This document shows, in pieces, positions 1 to 9,038 of a DNA stretch of 52,913 nt; within the stretch, counting starts at the first letter, position 1, and the number at the start of each line of letters is the position of its first letter. The translations under genes and the position numbers were made by a program. This stretch comes from Planctomycetota bacterium. Its GTDB lineage: Bacteria > Planctomycetota > Phycisphaerae > Phycisphaerales > UBA1924. The DNA lies in NCBI GenBank assembly GCA_023434205.1, contig JAEYTB010000176.1, forward strand, positions 1 to 52,913, read 5' to 3'. The notes under the pieces were generated by a model, which did not search any database, had not been told where the DNA came from, and saw only the letters and a program-made list of their open reading frames with translations.

Positions 1-2082
1 GGTGAGGATGACCGCCGCAACGCGCGGCGGGGCGGGGGCGGGGGCGCCGGCGCCGCGGCCAAGCGTTCGAGCGGTCAGGGCGTGCCCGACCGCCGGCGCG
101 GCCGCAGCGGCACGGAGTGGGACGGCAAGACGCAGGGCATTTTCAGCGAGCAGGACCTGATCGAGCGCGAGGCGCGGCTGGCCCGGGCGGGCGGCTTCCT
201 CAAGAAGCGCAAGCAGGACCTCAAGAAGCCCGGTCAGGCGGCGGTTCCCGGGGCCCCCAGCGACGGGCGGATCCGGGTCACCGCGCCCTTCACGATCAAG
301 GATCTGTCCGCCGCGACGGGCGTCAAGGCTTCGGACATCACGAAGAAGCTCTTCATGCAGGGCATCATGCTGAAGATCAACGACCCGCTCTCGGTGGAGA
401 AGGCGGTCGAGATCATGATGGACTTCGACATTGAGCTCGAGGTCGTCGAGGCCCGGACCGCCGAGGAGGCCGTGTCGGACCAGTTCGTGAACCGGGAGCA
501 CAAGGACCTGCGGCCGCGCGGGCCGGTGGTGACGATCCTGGGCCACGTGGACCATGGCAAGACGAGCCTGCTGGACAAGATCCGCAACGCGAATGTCGCG
601 GCGGGCGAGGCGGGCGGCATCACGCAGAAGACCAGCGCCTTCGTGGCCGAGGTCTCGGTCGAGAACGAGAAGAAGCAGGTCGTGTTCCTGGATACGCCGG
701 GCCACGAGGCGTTCACGAGCATGCGGTCGCGCGGCGCGAAGATGACGGACGTGGTGGTGCTGGTGGTGTCGGCGCCCGAGGGCGTGATGCCGCAGACGGT
801 GGAGTCGATCAACCACGCGAAGGCGGCGAAGGTGCCGATGGTGGTGGCCCTGAACAAAATCGACCGGCCCGACGCGACGGATGCGCAGGTGCAGAAGACG
901 CTGGGCGAGCTGGCCAAGGCCGGGCTGAACCCGGCGGAGTGGGGTGGCGACACCGAGGTGGTGCGCACGTCCGCGGTCAGCGGCAAGGGCATCGACGAGC
1001 TGCTCACGGCGCTGGACTACCAGGCGCAGCTGCTGGAGCTCAAGGCCGACTTTGAGGGCCCGGCGCAGGGCACGGTGATCGAGGCGAAGATGGAGGAGGG
1101 CCGCGGCGCGGTCGCCAGCATCCTGCTCCAGCACGGCCGGCTGAAGGTCGGCGACTTCATCGTCATGGGCCGCGCGTTCGGCAAGGTGCGCGACATCACG
1201 GACGACAAGGGCAAGCGGGTGCGCGAGGCGGTGCCGCCGATGCCGGTGCAGGTCTCGGGCATCGACGTGGTGTGCGATGCGGGCGACAAGTTCTTCGTGA
1301 CGACGTCGCTCAAGCAGGCGGAAGAGGCCGCGGAGCAGCGGCGGCAGCGGGAGCGGCACACGGCGCTGGCCGCGCCGAAGCTCACACTGGACTCGCTGTT
1401 CAGCCAGATGCAGGCCAACCAGGGCGGGGAGACGGCGGCGAAGGAAATCCGCATCATCCTCAAGACGGACCAGCAGGGCACGGTGGACGTGCTCAAGGGC
1501 GAGTGCGAGAAGATCAAGACCGAGGAGGTCAAGACGCGGGTCATCCACGCGGCGGTGGGCGGGATCACGGAGAGCGACGTGCTGCTCGCGGACGCGTCCA
1601 AGGCGATCATCATCGGCTTCAACGTCATCCCCAGCGGCAAGGCCCGCCAGCTCTCCGAGAGCAAGGGCGTGGAGATCCGCACGTACCAGGTGATCTACGA
1701 CATCACGGACGACCTCAAGAAGGCGGCGGAGGGCATGCTGGCCCCCGAGGTCCGCGAGGAGGTCCTGGGCCACGCCGAGGTCCGCGCGGTGTTCAAGGTC
1801 ACCAAGGTGGGCAACATCGCGGGCTGCTACGTCACCGACGGCACGGTGCAGCGCGATGCGCTCATCCGTGTCACCCGCAACGGCGTGGTGGTGGAGCACG
1901 ACCGCAAGCTGGCCCAGCTGCGGCGCGTCAAGGACGACGTCAAGGAGGTCCGCGCCGGCACCGAGTGCGGCATGAAGATCGACGGCTACGACGACATCAA
2001 GGAGGGCGACGTGCTCGAGTGCTACAAGAAGGTGGAGTTCAAGCGCACGCTCGCCGGCTCCGCGGAGGCGGCCAAGAAGTAA
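1..2082 (+). CDS. infB: Translation initiation factor IF-2, 5' end cut by window edge
   Basis: IF-2 is the GTPase that brings initiator fMet-tRNA to the 30S subunit and promotes 50S joining. The frame is open from the first base, so the start codon lies outside; an internal GTG at 82 is not needed. Counting codons from base 1, an IF2_N-type helical domain lies at about 95-155. The G domain follows: G1 GHVDHGKT at 181-188, G3 DTPGHEAF at 231, G4 NKID at 285, then a SxxSGKG-type G5. The remaining residues match IF-2 domains II-IV to the end at 693. The visible N-terminal part is Gly/Arg/Ala-rich, as in other IF-2 linkers. It leads the cluster with the DUF503 gene and rbfA, the usual bacterial order. 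Identity is certain; only the N-terminus is missing. Confidence 0.97.
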   Translation, partial: GEDDRRNARRGGGGGAGAAAKRSSGQGVPDRRRGRSGTEWDGKTQGIFSEQDLIEREARLARAGGFLKKRKQDLKKPGQAAVPGAPSDGRIRVTAPFTIKDLSAATGVKASDITKKLFMQGIMLKINDPLSVEKAVEIMMDFDIELEVVEARTAEEAVSDQFVNREHKDLRPRGPVVTILGHVDHGKTSLLDKIRNANVAAGEAGGITQKTSAFVAEVSVENEKKQVVFLDTPGHEAFTSMRSRGAKMTDVVVLVVSAPEGVMPQTVESINHAKAAKVPMVVALNKIDRPDATDAQVQKTLGELAKAGLNPAEWGGDTEVVRTSAVSGKGIDELLTALDYQAQLLELKADFEGPAQGTVIEAKMEEGRGAVASILLQHGRLKVGDFIVMGRAFGKVRDITDDKGKRVREAVPPMPVQVSGIDVVCDAGDKFFVTTSLKQAEEAAEQRRQRERHTALAAPKLTLDSLFSQMQANQGGETAAKEIRIILKTDQQGTVDVLKGECEKIKTEEVKTRVIHAAVGGITESDVLLADASKAIIIGFNVIPSGKARQLSESKGVEIRTYQVIYDITDDLKKAAEGMLAPEVREEVLGHAEVRAVFKVTKVGNIAGCYVTDGTVQRDALIRVTRNGVVVEHDRKLAQLRRVKDDVKEVRAGTECGMKIDGYDDIKEGDVLECYKKVEFKRTLAGSAEAAKK

Positions 2083-2106
2083 CGCGAGCCCGGCGTGGTA
2101 CCCAGC

Positions 2107-2514
2107 ATGGTGATCGGCATCCTCCAGTTCGAGCTGCTCATCCGCGGCGCCGAGTCCCTCAAGGACAAGCGGCGGGTGGTCAGCTCGGTCAAGGACCGGC
2201 TGCACCGCGAGCACCTGGTCTCGATCGCGGAGGTCGGGCTGCAGGACCACATGTCGGTCGCCCGCCTTGCGCTGGCGCTGGTGGGGAGCGACGGCAAGCA
2301 CGTGGGGCAGACGCTGGACCGGATCACGGCCAAGCTGCGGGCCCTGCACGATGCGGAGCTTTCCGGCGTCAGCCGCGAGGTGCTCCACGAGCCCCAGGGC
2401 GAGCCGCTGCCCGAGGGGGTGGACCCGCTGGACGAGCTGCAGCACGACGCCGCCCTGGCCGAGGAGCTGAGGCGGGCGGGCGAGTCCGTGCTGGACCGGG
2501 AGGCGGGCCGTTGA
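2107..2514 (+). CDS. DUF503 (YlxP-like) family protein
   Basis: A 135-aa protein of the DUF503/YlxP family, small ferredoxin-like-fold proteins found next to infB and rbfA in many bacteria; their role is undefined but presumed to be in translation or ribosome maturation. The family signature is the N-terminal segment with SLKDKRRVVSSVKDRL, preceded by a hydrophobic beta strand (VIGILQFELLI). I chose ATG 2107 because family members begin MxxGxLxxEL; a GTG at 2095 would add four residues. The C-terminal 35 residues are acidic and probably disordered. Its TGA stop overlaps the TTG start of rbfA by four bases, so the two are translationally coupled. Confidence 0.85.
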   Translation: MVIGILQFELLIRGAESLKDKRRVVSSVKDRLHREHLVSIAEVGLQDHMSVARLALALVGSDGKHVGQTLDRITAKLRALHDAELSGVSREVLHEPQGEPLPEGVDPLDELQHDAALAEELRRAGESVLDREAGR

Positions 2515-2921
2515 GCCATCGCATCGAGCAGCTCAGCAGCGCGATCGAGCGGGGCGTCCGCGAGGTCTTCGCCCGCGGCTTCAGCGACCCGCGCATCTCG
2601 GGCCTCATCACCGTGACCAGTGTCCGCGTACTGCCGGACCTGTCGCAGGTGATCATCAATGTGTCCGTGCTGCCCCAGGAGAAGGAAACCCTGACGCTCC
2701 ACGGCCTCAGCAGCGCCGCCAAGCACATCCGGCACGAGGTGGGCGAGCTGGTGAGCACGCGCACGCTCCCCCACTTCCAGTTCCGGCTTGACTCGACCCT
2801 CAAGAAAGAGGCCGCGATTTTGAAGGAGCTCGACCGAGTCCGGCAGGACCTCGCCACGCGCCCCCCGCCGCCGGAAGTCTCTGAGACCCCCGGCCCATCC
2901 ACCGAGGACCCCGCTCCGTGA
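2511..2921 (+). CDS. rbfA: 30S ribosome-binding factor RbfA
   Basis: RbfA is a KH-fold assembly factor that binds immature 30S subunits and is needed for 16S 5'-end maturation and cold growth. The 136-aa product starts SHRIEQLSSAIERGVREV and shows the family core DPRISGLITVTSVRVLPDLS, then a helix with HIRHEVGELVSTRTLPHFQF, which is the RbfA C-terminal signature. The start is a TTG inside a TTGA overlap with the preceding stop; the start fits the family N-terminus although the frame is open much further upstream. The last 20 residues are Pro/Glu-rich. The stop overlaps the next GTG (GTGA), extending the coupled operon. Confidence 0.93.
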   Translation: MSHRIEQLSSAIERGVREVFARGFSDPRISGLITVTSVRVLPDLSQVIINVSVLPQEKETLTLHGLSSAAKHIRHEVGELVSTRTLPHFQFRLDSTLKKEAAILKELDRVRQDLATRPPPPEVSETPGPSTEDPAP

Positions 2922-3703
2922 GTGCCGATCCGACCAAAAAGCTCGCATCGCTGCTGCGCAAGCTCCGCGGCCAGCACACCGACCTGGCGGCCCCGGTCGT
3001 CACGCCCGAGCCGCCCGACGAGTTCGACCCGCTCGTGCACCAGCTCGTGTTCTCCATGCTGCTGTGGGAGGCTTCCACCGCGCAGGCCCGCAACGCCCTG
3101 AAACGCATCCGCGAGGCCGTGGTGGACTACAACGAGCTGCGGGTGTGCGTGGCGGATGAGGTCTCGCACGTCATCGGCGACAAGTACCCCCTGAGCCTGG
3201 AGCGGGCGATGCGGCTGCGCACGACGCTGCACGACATCTACCAGCGGCAGCACGCCATCAGCCTTGCCCACCTGCAGGAGCTGGGGAAGCGCGAGGCCCG
3301 CCACTACCTCGACGGCCTGGCCGGCTGCCCGCCGTTCGTGGCGGCGCGGGTGTGCCTGGTGCAGGGGCTGGGGCACGCGATCCCGGCGGATGAGCGGCTG
3401 TGCACGCTGCTGAGCGGCGAGCAGGTGCTGGAGCCCGGGACGCCGGTCGAGCAGGCCACGAGCTGGCTCGAGCACCATATCAAGGCCGAGGAGGGCCGCG
3501 AGGCCGCGCTGTTGCTGCAGGCGTGGTCCGATGAGCACGGTCACCCGCCCAAGCGGGACAAGCGGCCGGTGACTATCCAGACCCAGGCGCCCACCCAGGC
3601 GGAGCCCAAGGCCGAGGCGAAGCCACTGAAAGCCGCGAAGCCCCGAACCAAGGCCGAGCCCGCCGCGAAGAAGGCCAAGAGCAAGCCACGCTCCGGGAGT
3701 TGA
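2918..3703 (+). CDS. HhH-GPD-like (endonuclease III fold) protein lacking the catalytic lysine
   Basis: A 261-aa protein with the layout of an endonuclease III-type DNA glycosylase. An early helix with ASTAQARNALKRI stands where Nth has ILSAQSTDVGVNKAT. A helix-hairpin-helix-like stretch LAGCPPFVAARVCLVQGLG is followed by IPADERL, aligning with Nth VVDTHIER and keeping the Asp. The position of the Nth lysine (RKTA) reads PFVAA, so the bifunctional lyase residue is absent. No Fe-S cysteine cluster is present. The last 55 residues form a Lys/Ala/Pro-rich tail resembling nucleic-acid-binding tails. GTG 2918 overlaps the rbfA stop. Seen: the motif layout. Inferred: a non-catalytic or monofunctional HhH-GPD relative; the homology is remote and function unknown. 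Confidence 0.6.
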   Translation: MSADPTKKLASLLRKLRGQHTDLAAPVVTPEPPDEFDPLVHQLVFSMLLWEASTAQARNALKRIREAVVDYNELRVCVADEVSHVIGDKYPLSLERAMRLRTTLHDIYQRQHAISLAHLQELGKREARHYLDGLAGCPPFVAARVCLVQGLGHAIPADERLCTLLSGEQVLEPGTPVEQATSWLEHHIKAEEGREAALLLQAWSDEHGHPPKRDKRPVTIQTQAPTQAEPKAEAKPLKAAKPRTKAEPAAKKAKSKPRSGS

Positions 3704-3705
3704 GC

Positions 3706-6700
3706 ATGCACTCCACCCAGGGCACGACGCCCGCGCGACTGTTCCGTGCCTCCGCCGTGATGTGCGCCGCGGCGGGTCTGGCCGCGCTGGCCGGCTGCGC
3801 GTCGACGACGCGTCCCGCCGAGCCGCGCACGGCCGAGGCTTCGGCGGGCGCCCCGGCCCAGAACCTCTACGGCACGCTGCGGGCCCTGTCGCAGCGCCAG
3901 CAGCGCACGCCCGACGCCCGGGCCCGCACGCTCGAGCCCCCACCGGGCGTGGACGCGGGCGCGGTCGAGCCCTTCACGTCCGCTGAGACCGCGGCGACGA
4001 TGCCGGTGGAGCAGGCCCTCGCCGCGTTCGCATCGCCCGCGCCGCAGCAGGAGCGGCCCGCGGCAGGGAACCAGAACCCGCAGGCCGTGCGGCTGTACGT
4101 GAGCGGGCGGTCGAAGCTGCTCGAGGGGCAGGCGGCCCGGGCCGTGACCGACCTCGAGGCCGCGACCCGGCTGGACCCCAACTCGCCGGAGATCTGGCGC
4201 GAGCTGGGCCAGGCGCAGCTCGACCTGGGCCGGCGCACGTCCGCCATGGTCTCGTTCCAGCGTGCGCAGAGGCTGGGCCTGAACGACCCCCGCATCACGG
4301 TCCTCATCGCGCGCGAGGACATCCGCGCCCGCCGCTATGAGGAGGCCGCGCGCAAGATTACCGCGGCGCGGTATTCGCCCGAGGCGACCGCCACGCCTGC
4401 GCTGCGGCAGCTGCTCGCGATCGACCTGGCCGAGGCGCTGGGCGCGCTGGGCTACGCCCGCGCCTGCCGCGACCTGCTGGTCGAAGGCCTCTCGACGCCG
4501 GTGGCGAGCCTGAGCCAGTCCACGCTGCGGAGCGAGCTGGCCGAGGTGATGCGGCGGCGCGGGGACCTGTGGCTGCGGGCGGGCGACCTTTCGTGCCGGC
4601 TTTCGGAGTATGACAGAGCCGCGTTCGCGTACGCCGCGGCGGCCGAGTCGCCCACGCTCGACCCCCACGCGCTGGTCGCACGGCGCGTGCATGCGCAGCT
4701 GCGGCAGGGCCGCTCGGCGGATGCGGCGCTGCTGGTCGTCGAGGACATTCGGCAGTCCGAGGGGCGGGTCGAGGATCGCCACATGGCGGTGATCACGTAC
4801 CTGGCGCGGAGCACGGAGGTGGGCCCCCGGCTGGCGGACGCCATCGCCGAGCTGGCCCAGCACGGGGTGAGCAGCCCCACGCCGACGGTGCTCAACCGCC
4901 TTGCGCGGGCGACCGCCGCGGCCCTCTCGGGTGATGCGGCGCGTGCGGCGCTGCGGGCCCGCTCGGCGCAGGCGCCGTACGAGACGGACCTGGCGGTGGA
5001 CCTGCTCTCGACCTACGGCGCGGACGACGCCCGCGGCAGACTGCGCGAGTGCCTCGAGGCGGTGCAGGCCCATCCCCTTGCCGCGGATGTGTACGCGGGG
5101 GTGCTGCTCAATCGGGGCCAGGCGGTCGAGGCCACGCTGAAGTCGCTGGAGGGTGATCGCTCGCCCGCGGGCCGGCTGTTCCATGCGGCGCTGCTCTCGC
5201 GGCTAGCGCGGCCGGACCTGGCGCTGGATCGGCTCAAGGGGGAGTTCCCGCCCGCGTTTACGCCGGCCGTGCTCGCGTTCCGCGCCGGCGCGGGTGCGGC
5301 GAGCGGGCAGTGGCCGGTCGCGGAGGCCTCGGAGCGGTCGCTCGCGACGATGCAGGGCCCCGACGCGGCGCGGGCCCATGTCCACGCGCTCAAGTTCCTG
5401 CAGCAGTTCGATGCGGCGCTGGAGCGCCTGGAGGCCCTGCTCTCGGCGCCGGGCGGCCAGGTCGCCAACGACGACCTTCTGCTCGCCGCGGAACTGGCGG
5501 TCCGCTGCAACGATGCGCGGAAGGCGGAGGGCTACCTTCTGCGCGCGATCGCGTACGACCGGTTTGACGAGCGGCCGTACGAGCCCATCGTGTCGCTGTA
5601 CGCGCCGAGCGGCCCGCTGGCGGACGAGGCACGGCTGACAGGCATCGCCCGGGCGCTGCGGCAGAACATCCCTTCCAGCCGCGTGATCCGGGGGATTACG
5701 GCGCAGGAGCTGGTCACTCGCTCGCAGTGGGAGCAGGCCGAGCCGCTGCTGCTGTCGATGCTGGCGGAGTTCAACGAGAACGGCTCGGTGATGAACCTGC
5801 TGGTCACGGCGTGGGAGCGCGCGGAGGACACGCACCCGGCCATGACCGCCCGCGGCGAGCAGTGGCTGCGCTCGCGCCTGGAGTCTCGGCCTGATTCCAC
5901 GCTGCTGCTCACCTCGCTGGCCCGCGTGCTGGCGGCGCAGGGCAAGGGCGAGGAGGCGGCGGCGCTGCTGTCGGCCCGGCTCAACGTGCGCCCCACGCCC
6001 GACGTGGCGCGCATGCAGGAGTGGGTGTTGCGGGAAGCGCTGGGCAAGCCGGACGTCGCCAACCGTTTAGCGCTGGAGCGCGCCGGCGCGGCCCCCAAGG
6101 GCATCGACAACTCGATCGAGCTGGCGGAGCGGCTCGTGGATGTCGGCGACGTGGAGAAGGCGGCCCGCTCGCTGGTCGACGGCATCCCGTCAACCGTGAA
6201 GCTCACCACGGAGCAGTCTGCGCGCCTGACGGCCATCGTGGACAAGATCCGCCCCGAGACGCTGGTCCGCAAGGACCCGGCCTCCATCGCGGCGGCCATC
6301 CACCTGCTCGACCTGATCGCCGCCCGCGGCAACATGTCCGGGCAGATGCACATCACCCGCCTCACGCTGCTGGCCGTGGCGTACCCGGAGGACACGGAGC
6401 GGCTTGTGAACGCGGTGGAGGAGATGGGCAGGGCGTTCCCCGAGGCCCGCAAGCCGGCGTACGGCAGCGTGATCGCCGAGCTGCTCAAGCTTTCCGACGC
6501 TTCCGCCGCGCTGCGGTTCGCCGGGGCGGCGGCGCACCGCCTGACCCCCGCGGACCCGGACCTGTTCTTCGAGTGGTTTCGCTTGACGGCGGTGCGCGGC
6601 GACAAGGACGACTTCCAGGCGTTCGTGGACACGCTCACGAGCACGGACGGCTCGGCGTTCATCCTGACGGCGCTGACGGAGAACACCGACGAGGGGCTCA

Positions 6701-7338
6701 ACGTCCCGGAGGCGATGCAGGAGCGCAAGGCCGAGATCATGTACCACCTGGGGATGCTGCTGACCGCCGACGGGCGCGAGCCCGCGTCGGAGGATGCGTA
6801 CCGCATCTGCCTTTCGCTCAGGCCGGACCACGCGTGGGCGGCGAACAACCTGGGCTACGGCCTGCTGGAGCGCGGCGGGGACGTGCACGAGGCGTACAAC
6901 CTGATCAGCAGCGCGTACAAGCAGCTGCCGGACAACGCGAGCATCGTGGACTCGATGGGCTGGGTGATGTACAAGCTCGGCCGGCTTGAGGATGTCCGCG
7001 ACGAGCACGGCGACGTGACGCTGGGGGCCCTGTCGCTGCTCCGGCAGGCCGCCGGGGACCGGCCGGACAACGCGGTGCTGCTGGACCATTACGCCGATGC
7101 TCTGTGGCGCAGCGGCGACCCCGAACGGCGGAAGGAGGCCCAGGAGCTCTGGCGGCAGGCCGAGGACCGGCTGCGGCGCGAGGTCTCGTTCCTGCGTGCC
7201 GACGACCCTGTCTCGGCGCGGATGCGGGAGCGCAGCCAGGCGCAGCTCAACGCCGTCAAGGAGAAGCGGCGCGCCGTCTCCGAGAACCGCGAGCCGCCGG
7301 TCGCGCCGCTGGCCGAGAATATTCAACCCAAGCCCTGA
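3706..7338 (+). CDS. Large TPR-repeat lipoprotein
   Basis: A 1210-aa protein with a lipoprotein signal peptide: hydrophobic stretch, then lipobox LAGC near residue 26, followed by an Ala/Pro/Thr-rich spacer. From about residue 115 it is almost entirely alpha-helical tetratricopeptide-type repeats, for example RLDPNSPEIWRELGQAQLDL near 150 and LRPDHAWAANNLGYGLLERG near 1040. Such proteins scaffold complexes at the inner face of the outer membrane; no catalytic domain is visible. ATG 3706 was preferred to the overlapping TTG 3700 because GGGAG at 3695-3699 lies six bases before it. The preceding gene ends at 3703, so this is probably the last gene of the infB-rbfA operon. The function cannot be read from sequence. 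Confidence 0.88.
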   Translation: MHSTQGTTPARLFRASAVMCAAAGLAALAGCASTTRPAEPRTAEASAGAPAQNLYGTLRALSQRQQRTPDARARTLEPPPGVDAGAVEPFTSAETAATMPVEQALAAFASPAPQQERPAAGNQNPQAVRLYVSGRSKLLEGQAARAVTDLEAATRLDPNSPEIWRELGQAQLDLGRRTSAMVSFQRAQRLGLNDPRITVLIAREDIRARRYEEAARKITAARYSPEATATPALRQLLAIDLAEALGALGYARACRDLLVEGLSTPVASLSQSTLRSELAEVMRRRGDLWLRAGDLSCRLSEYDRAAFAYAAAAESPTLDPHALVARRVHAQLRQGRSADAALLVVEDIRQSEGRVEDRHMAVITYLARSTEVGPRLADAIAELAQHGVSSPTPTVLNRLARATAAALSGDAARAALRARSAQAPYETDLAVDLLSTYGADDARGRLRECLEAVQAHPLAADVYAGVLLNRGQAVEATLKSLEGDRSPAGRLFHAALLSRLARPDLALDRLKGEFPPAFTPAVLAFRAGAGAASGQWPVAEASERSLATMQGPDAARAHVHALKFLQQFDAALERLEALLSAPGGQVANDDLLLAAELAVRCNDARKAEGYLLRAIAYDRFDERPYEPIVSLYAPSGPLADEARLTGIARALRQNIPSSRVIRGITAQELVTRSQWEQAEPLLLSMLAEFNENGSVMNLLVTAWERAEDTHPAMTARGEQWLRSRLESRPDSTLLLTSLARVLAAQGKGEEAAALLSARLNVRPTPDVARMQEWVLREALGKPDVANRLALERAGAAPKGIDNSIELAERLVDVGDVEKAARSLVDGIPSTVKLTTEQSARLTAIVDKIRPETLVRKDPASIAAAIHLLDLIAARGNMSGQMHITRLTLLAVAYPEDTERLVNAVEEMGRAFPEARKPAYGSVIAELLKLSDASAALRFAGAAAHRLTPADPDLFFEWFRLTAVRGDKDDFQAFVDTLTSTDGSAFILTALTENTDEGLNVPEAMQERKAEIMYHLGMLLTADGREPASEDAYRICLSLRPDHAWAANNLGYGLLERGGDVHEAYNLISSAYKQLPDNASIVDSMGWVMYKLGRLEDVRDEHGDVTLGALSLLRQAAGDRPDNAVLLDHYADALWRSGDPERRKEAQELWRQAEDRLRREVSFLRADDPVSARMRERSQAQLNAVKEKRRAVSENREPPVAPLAENIQPKP

Positions 7339-7356
7339 GACCTAAAGGACCTTCCC

Positions 7357-8112
7357 GTGGCCGGCCATAACAAGTGGAGCAAGATCAAGCACCGGAAGGC
7401 GGTCGTGGACAAGCGCCGCGGCAAGGTGTGGACGAAGATCAGCAAGGCGATCATCGTGGCCGCCAAGCACGGGGGGCCGGACCCGGATGCAAACCTGACG
7501 CTGCGGTACGCGATCGACGAGGCCCGCTACGCCAACATGCCGCGGGACACCATCGAGCGGGCCATCAAGAAGGGGGCCGGCGGGGGCGACACCGCCAACT
7601 ACGAGACGATCCGCTACGAGGGCTACGCGCCGGGGGGCGTGGCGGTCATCATCGACGCCCTCACGGACAACCGGACGCGGACCATCACCGATGTTCGCAA
7701 CGCCTTCAGCGACGTGGGCGGCAACGTGGGCGCCTCGGGGTGCGTGGCGTACATGTTCCAGCCGCGCGGGCAGATCATGTTCGCCGCGAAGGGGGTGTCC
7801 GAGGAGCGGGCCATGGAGCTGGCGATCGAGGCCGGCGCGCTGGACGCGCAGCCCCCCGACGACCCGGCGGAGGACGAGGCGGCGTGGACGATCCTGACGG
7901 AGGTCGCGGCGTTCAACGGCGTGAAGGAGCACCTGGAGAAGGTGGGCCTGACAATCACGTCGGCGGAGCTGACGATGGTGCCGGAGAACAGCGTGGCGGT
8001 GTCGGGCCAGCAAGCGAAGGAGGTCCTCGAGCTCATTGAAGCGCTCGAGGACCTCGACGACGTCCAGAAGGTGTACAGCAACGCGGACATCGCCGACGCG
8101 CCGCTGGAGTAG
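7357..8112 (+). CDS. yebC: YebC/PmpR (TACO1) family translation or regulatory factor
   Basis: A 251-aa protein of the usual YebC length. The N-terminus AGHNKWSKIKHRKAVVDKRR is the family signature, followed by the KxISKAI..AAKHGGPDP block and the central YEGYAPGGVAVII..LTDNRTRT segment. Members act as DNA-binding regulators (PmpR) or, like human TACO1 and some bacterial YebC proteins, ease translation of proline-rich stretches. The start is GTG 7357, with AAAGGA seven bases upstream. It follows the TPR gene by 18 bases and converges with the AhpD-like gene three bases beyond its stop, leaving no room for a separate terminator. Confidence 0.93.
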   Translation: MAGHNKWSKIKHRKAVVDKRRGKVWTKISKAIIVAAKHGGPDPDANLTLRYAIDEARYANMPRDTIERAIKKGAGGGDTANYETIRYEGYAPGGVAVIIDALTDNRTRTITDVRNAFSDVGGNVGASGCVAYMFQPRGQIMFAAKGVSEERAMELAIEAGALDAQPPDDPAEDEAAWTILTEVAAFNGVKEHLEKVGLTITSAELTMVPENSVAVSGQQAKEVLELIEALEDLDDVQKVYSNADIADAPLE

Positions 8113-8115
8113 GTC

Positions 8116-8481
8116 TCAGGCGCTCTGCGCTCCGGCGTGGGACTGCTCGTAGTGCTCGACGGCCCGCGCGACGACGGGTGCGTAAACGTACGCGGGCCCG
8201 CCGCCCATCATGACCGCGACGCCCGCCGCGTCCATGACCTCGGCGCCCGACCAGCCGAGCTTCATCGCCTTTTCCACGTGCGAGTAGATGCACGGCTCGC
8301 AGCGCGTGGCGACGGAGATCCCCACCGCGAGGAGCTCCTTGGTCTTGGCGGTCAGGGCGCCGTCCTTCATGAGGCCCTGGAAGAAGGGGCCGAAGGCCCG
8401 CCCGATCTCGGGGCTGCGCGCCTTCATCGCGTTCATCTCGCCCGGCCACTCTTCATAGAACCTGCCCGCATCGTGCAGCAT
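8116..8481 (-). CDS. Carboxymuconolactone decarboxylase / AhpD-like protein
   Basis: A 121-aa protein with the AhpD-like core: TKELLAVGISVATRCEPCIY followed by SHVEKAMKLG, i.e. a CxxC pair plus a downstream His, the proton-relay and redox motif of alkylhydroperoxidase-type members. A second helix ends GGGPAYVYAPVV. AhpD-type proteins reduce peroxides through the CxxC pair. The start is set by AAGGAG six bases before ATG 8481; longer upstream reading frames have no support. It lies 20 bases downstream of the rhodanese gene, so it is probably in one transcript with it and the sigma factor, which suggests a thiol or peroxide stress role (inference). Confidence 0.87.
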   Translation of the reverse strand: MLHDAGRFYEEWPGEMNAMKARSPEIGRAFGPFFQGLMKDGALTAKTKELLAVGISVATRCEPCIYSHVEKAMKLGWSGAEVMDAAGVAVMMGGGPAYVYAPVVARAVEHYEQSHAGAQSA

Positions 8482-8501
8482 GACGGTCTCCTTGTGTTCG
8501 T

Positions 8502-9038
8502 TCAGCACGCGCAGCGTGCGCCGCGGTTCCACGGCATCCGCGCCACCAGCATCGCCAGCGGGCACGCGCCCGTCAGCCCCGCCATCAGCAGGCCCGCCCC
8601 GGGGACCGCGGCGACCGCGTAGAGCCACGGGTGGACCAGGGCGCCCAGCGCGATCCCCAGCAGCACGACGCCGCCGATGATCGCCTGCACCTGCCGCATC
8701 ACGCTCATCTTCGCCGCGCGGGTGTTCACCACCGTCGGCAGGCCGGCCCGCTTCCAGGCGTCGATGCCGCCCTGGAGTGAGTAGACCTCAGGCCCGGCGC
8801 AGCGGCCCGCGGCCTCCGCCGACCGCACGCCGCCCTTGCAGTGGAACACCACCCGGCCGCGGGGGAGCGACCCCGCCGACACCGTGCCCAGCGGCTTGAG
8901 CAACGCCCCCGGGATGCTCTCCCGCGCGTGCTCGTCGGGGTCACGGACGTCGATCAGCACGCACTCGCCGGCCTTGATCCAGCGGTCGACCGCTTCGGGA
9001 TCCAGCTGCTGAACTCCGTTGGACTGGGCTGTGACCAT
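8502..9038 (-). CDS. Rhodanese domain protein with C-terminal DUF2892 membrane domain
   Basis: A 178-aa protein. Residues 1-105 form a rhodanese domain: CVLIDVRDPDEH and the active-site loop HCKGGVRS, with the nucleophilic Cys that carries a persulfide. Residues 108-178 are a DUF2892-type region with two hydrophobic segments (IIGGVVLLGIALGALV and AVAAVPGAGLLMAGLTG), giving the YgaP-like arrangement of a cytoplasmic rhodanese anchored in the inner membrane. GAGGAGG five bases before ATG 9038 fixes the start. This start lies inside the 3' end of the sigma-factor gene (98-base overlap in another frame). The likely role is sulfane-sulfur transfer at the membrane. Confidence 0.9.
   Translation of the reverse strand: MVTAQSNGVQQLDPEAVDRWIKAGECVLIDVRDPDEHARESIPGALLKPLGTVSAGSLPRGRVVFHCKGGVRSAEAAGRCAGPEVYSLQGGIDAWKRAGLPTVVNTRAAKMSVMRQVQAIIGGVVLLGIALGALVHPWLYAVAAVPGAGLLMAGLTGACPLAMLVARMPWNRGARCAC

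Noticed and set aside
8941..9038. Sigma/rhodanese overlap taken as a frameshift
   Set aside because: The rhodanese start has a strong ribosome site and matches its family N-terminus, and the sigma tail is simply read in another frame; no domain is split.
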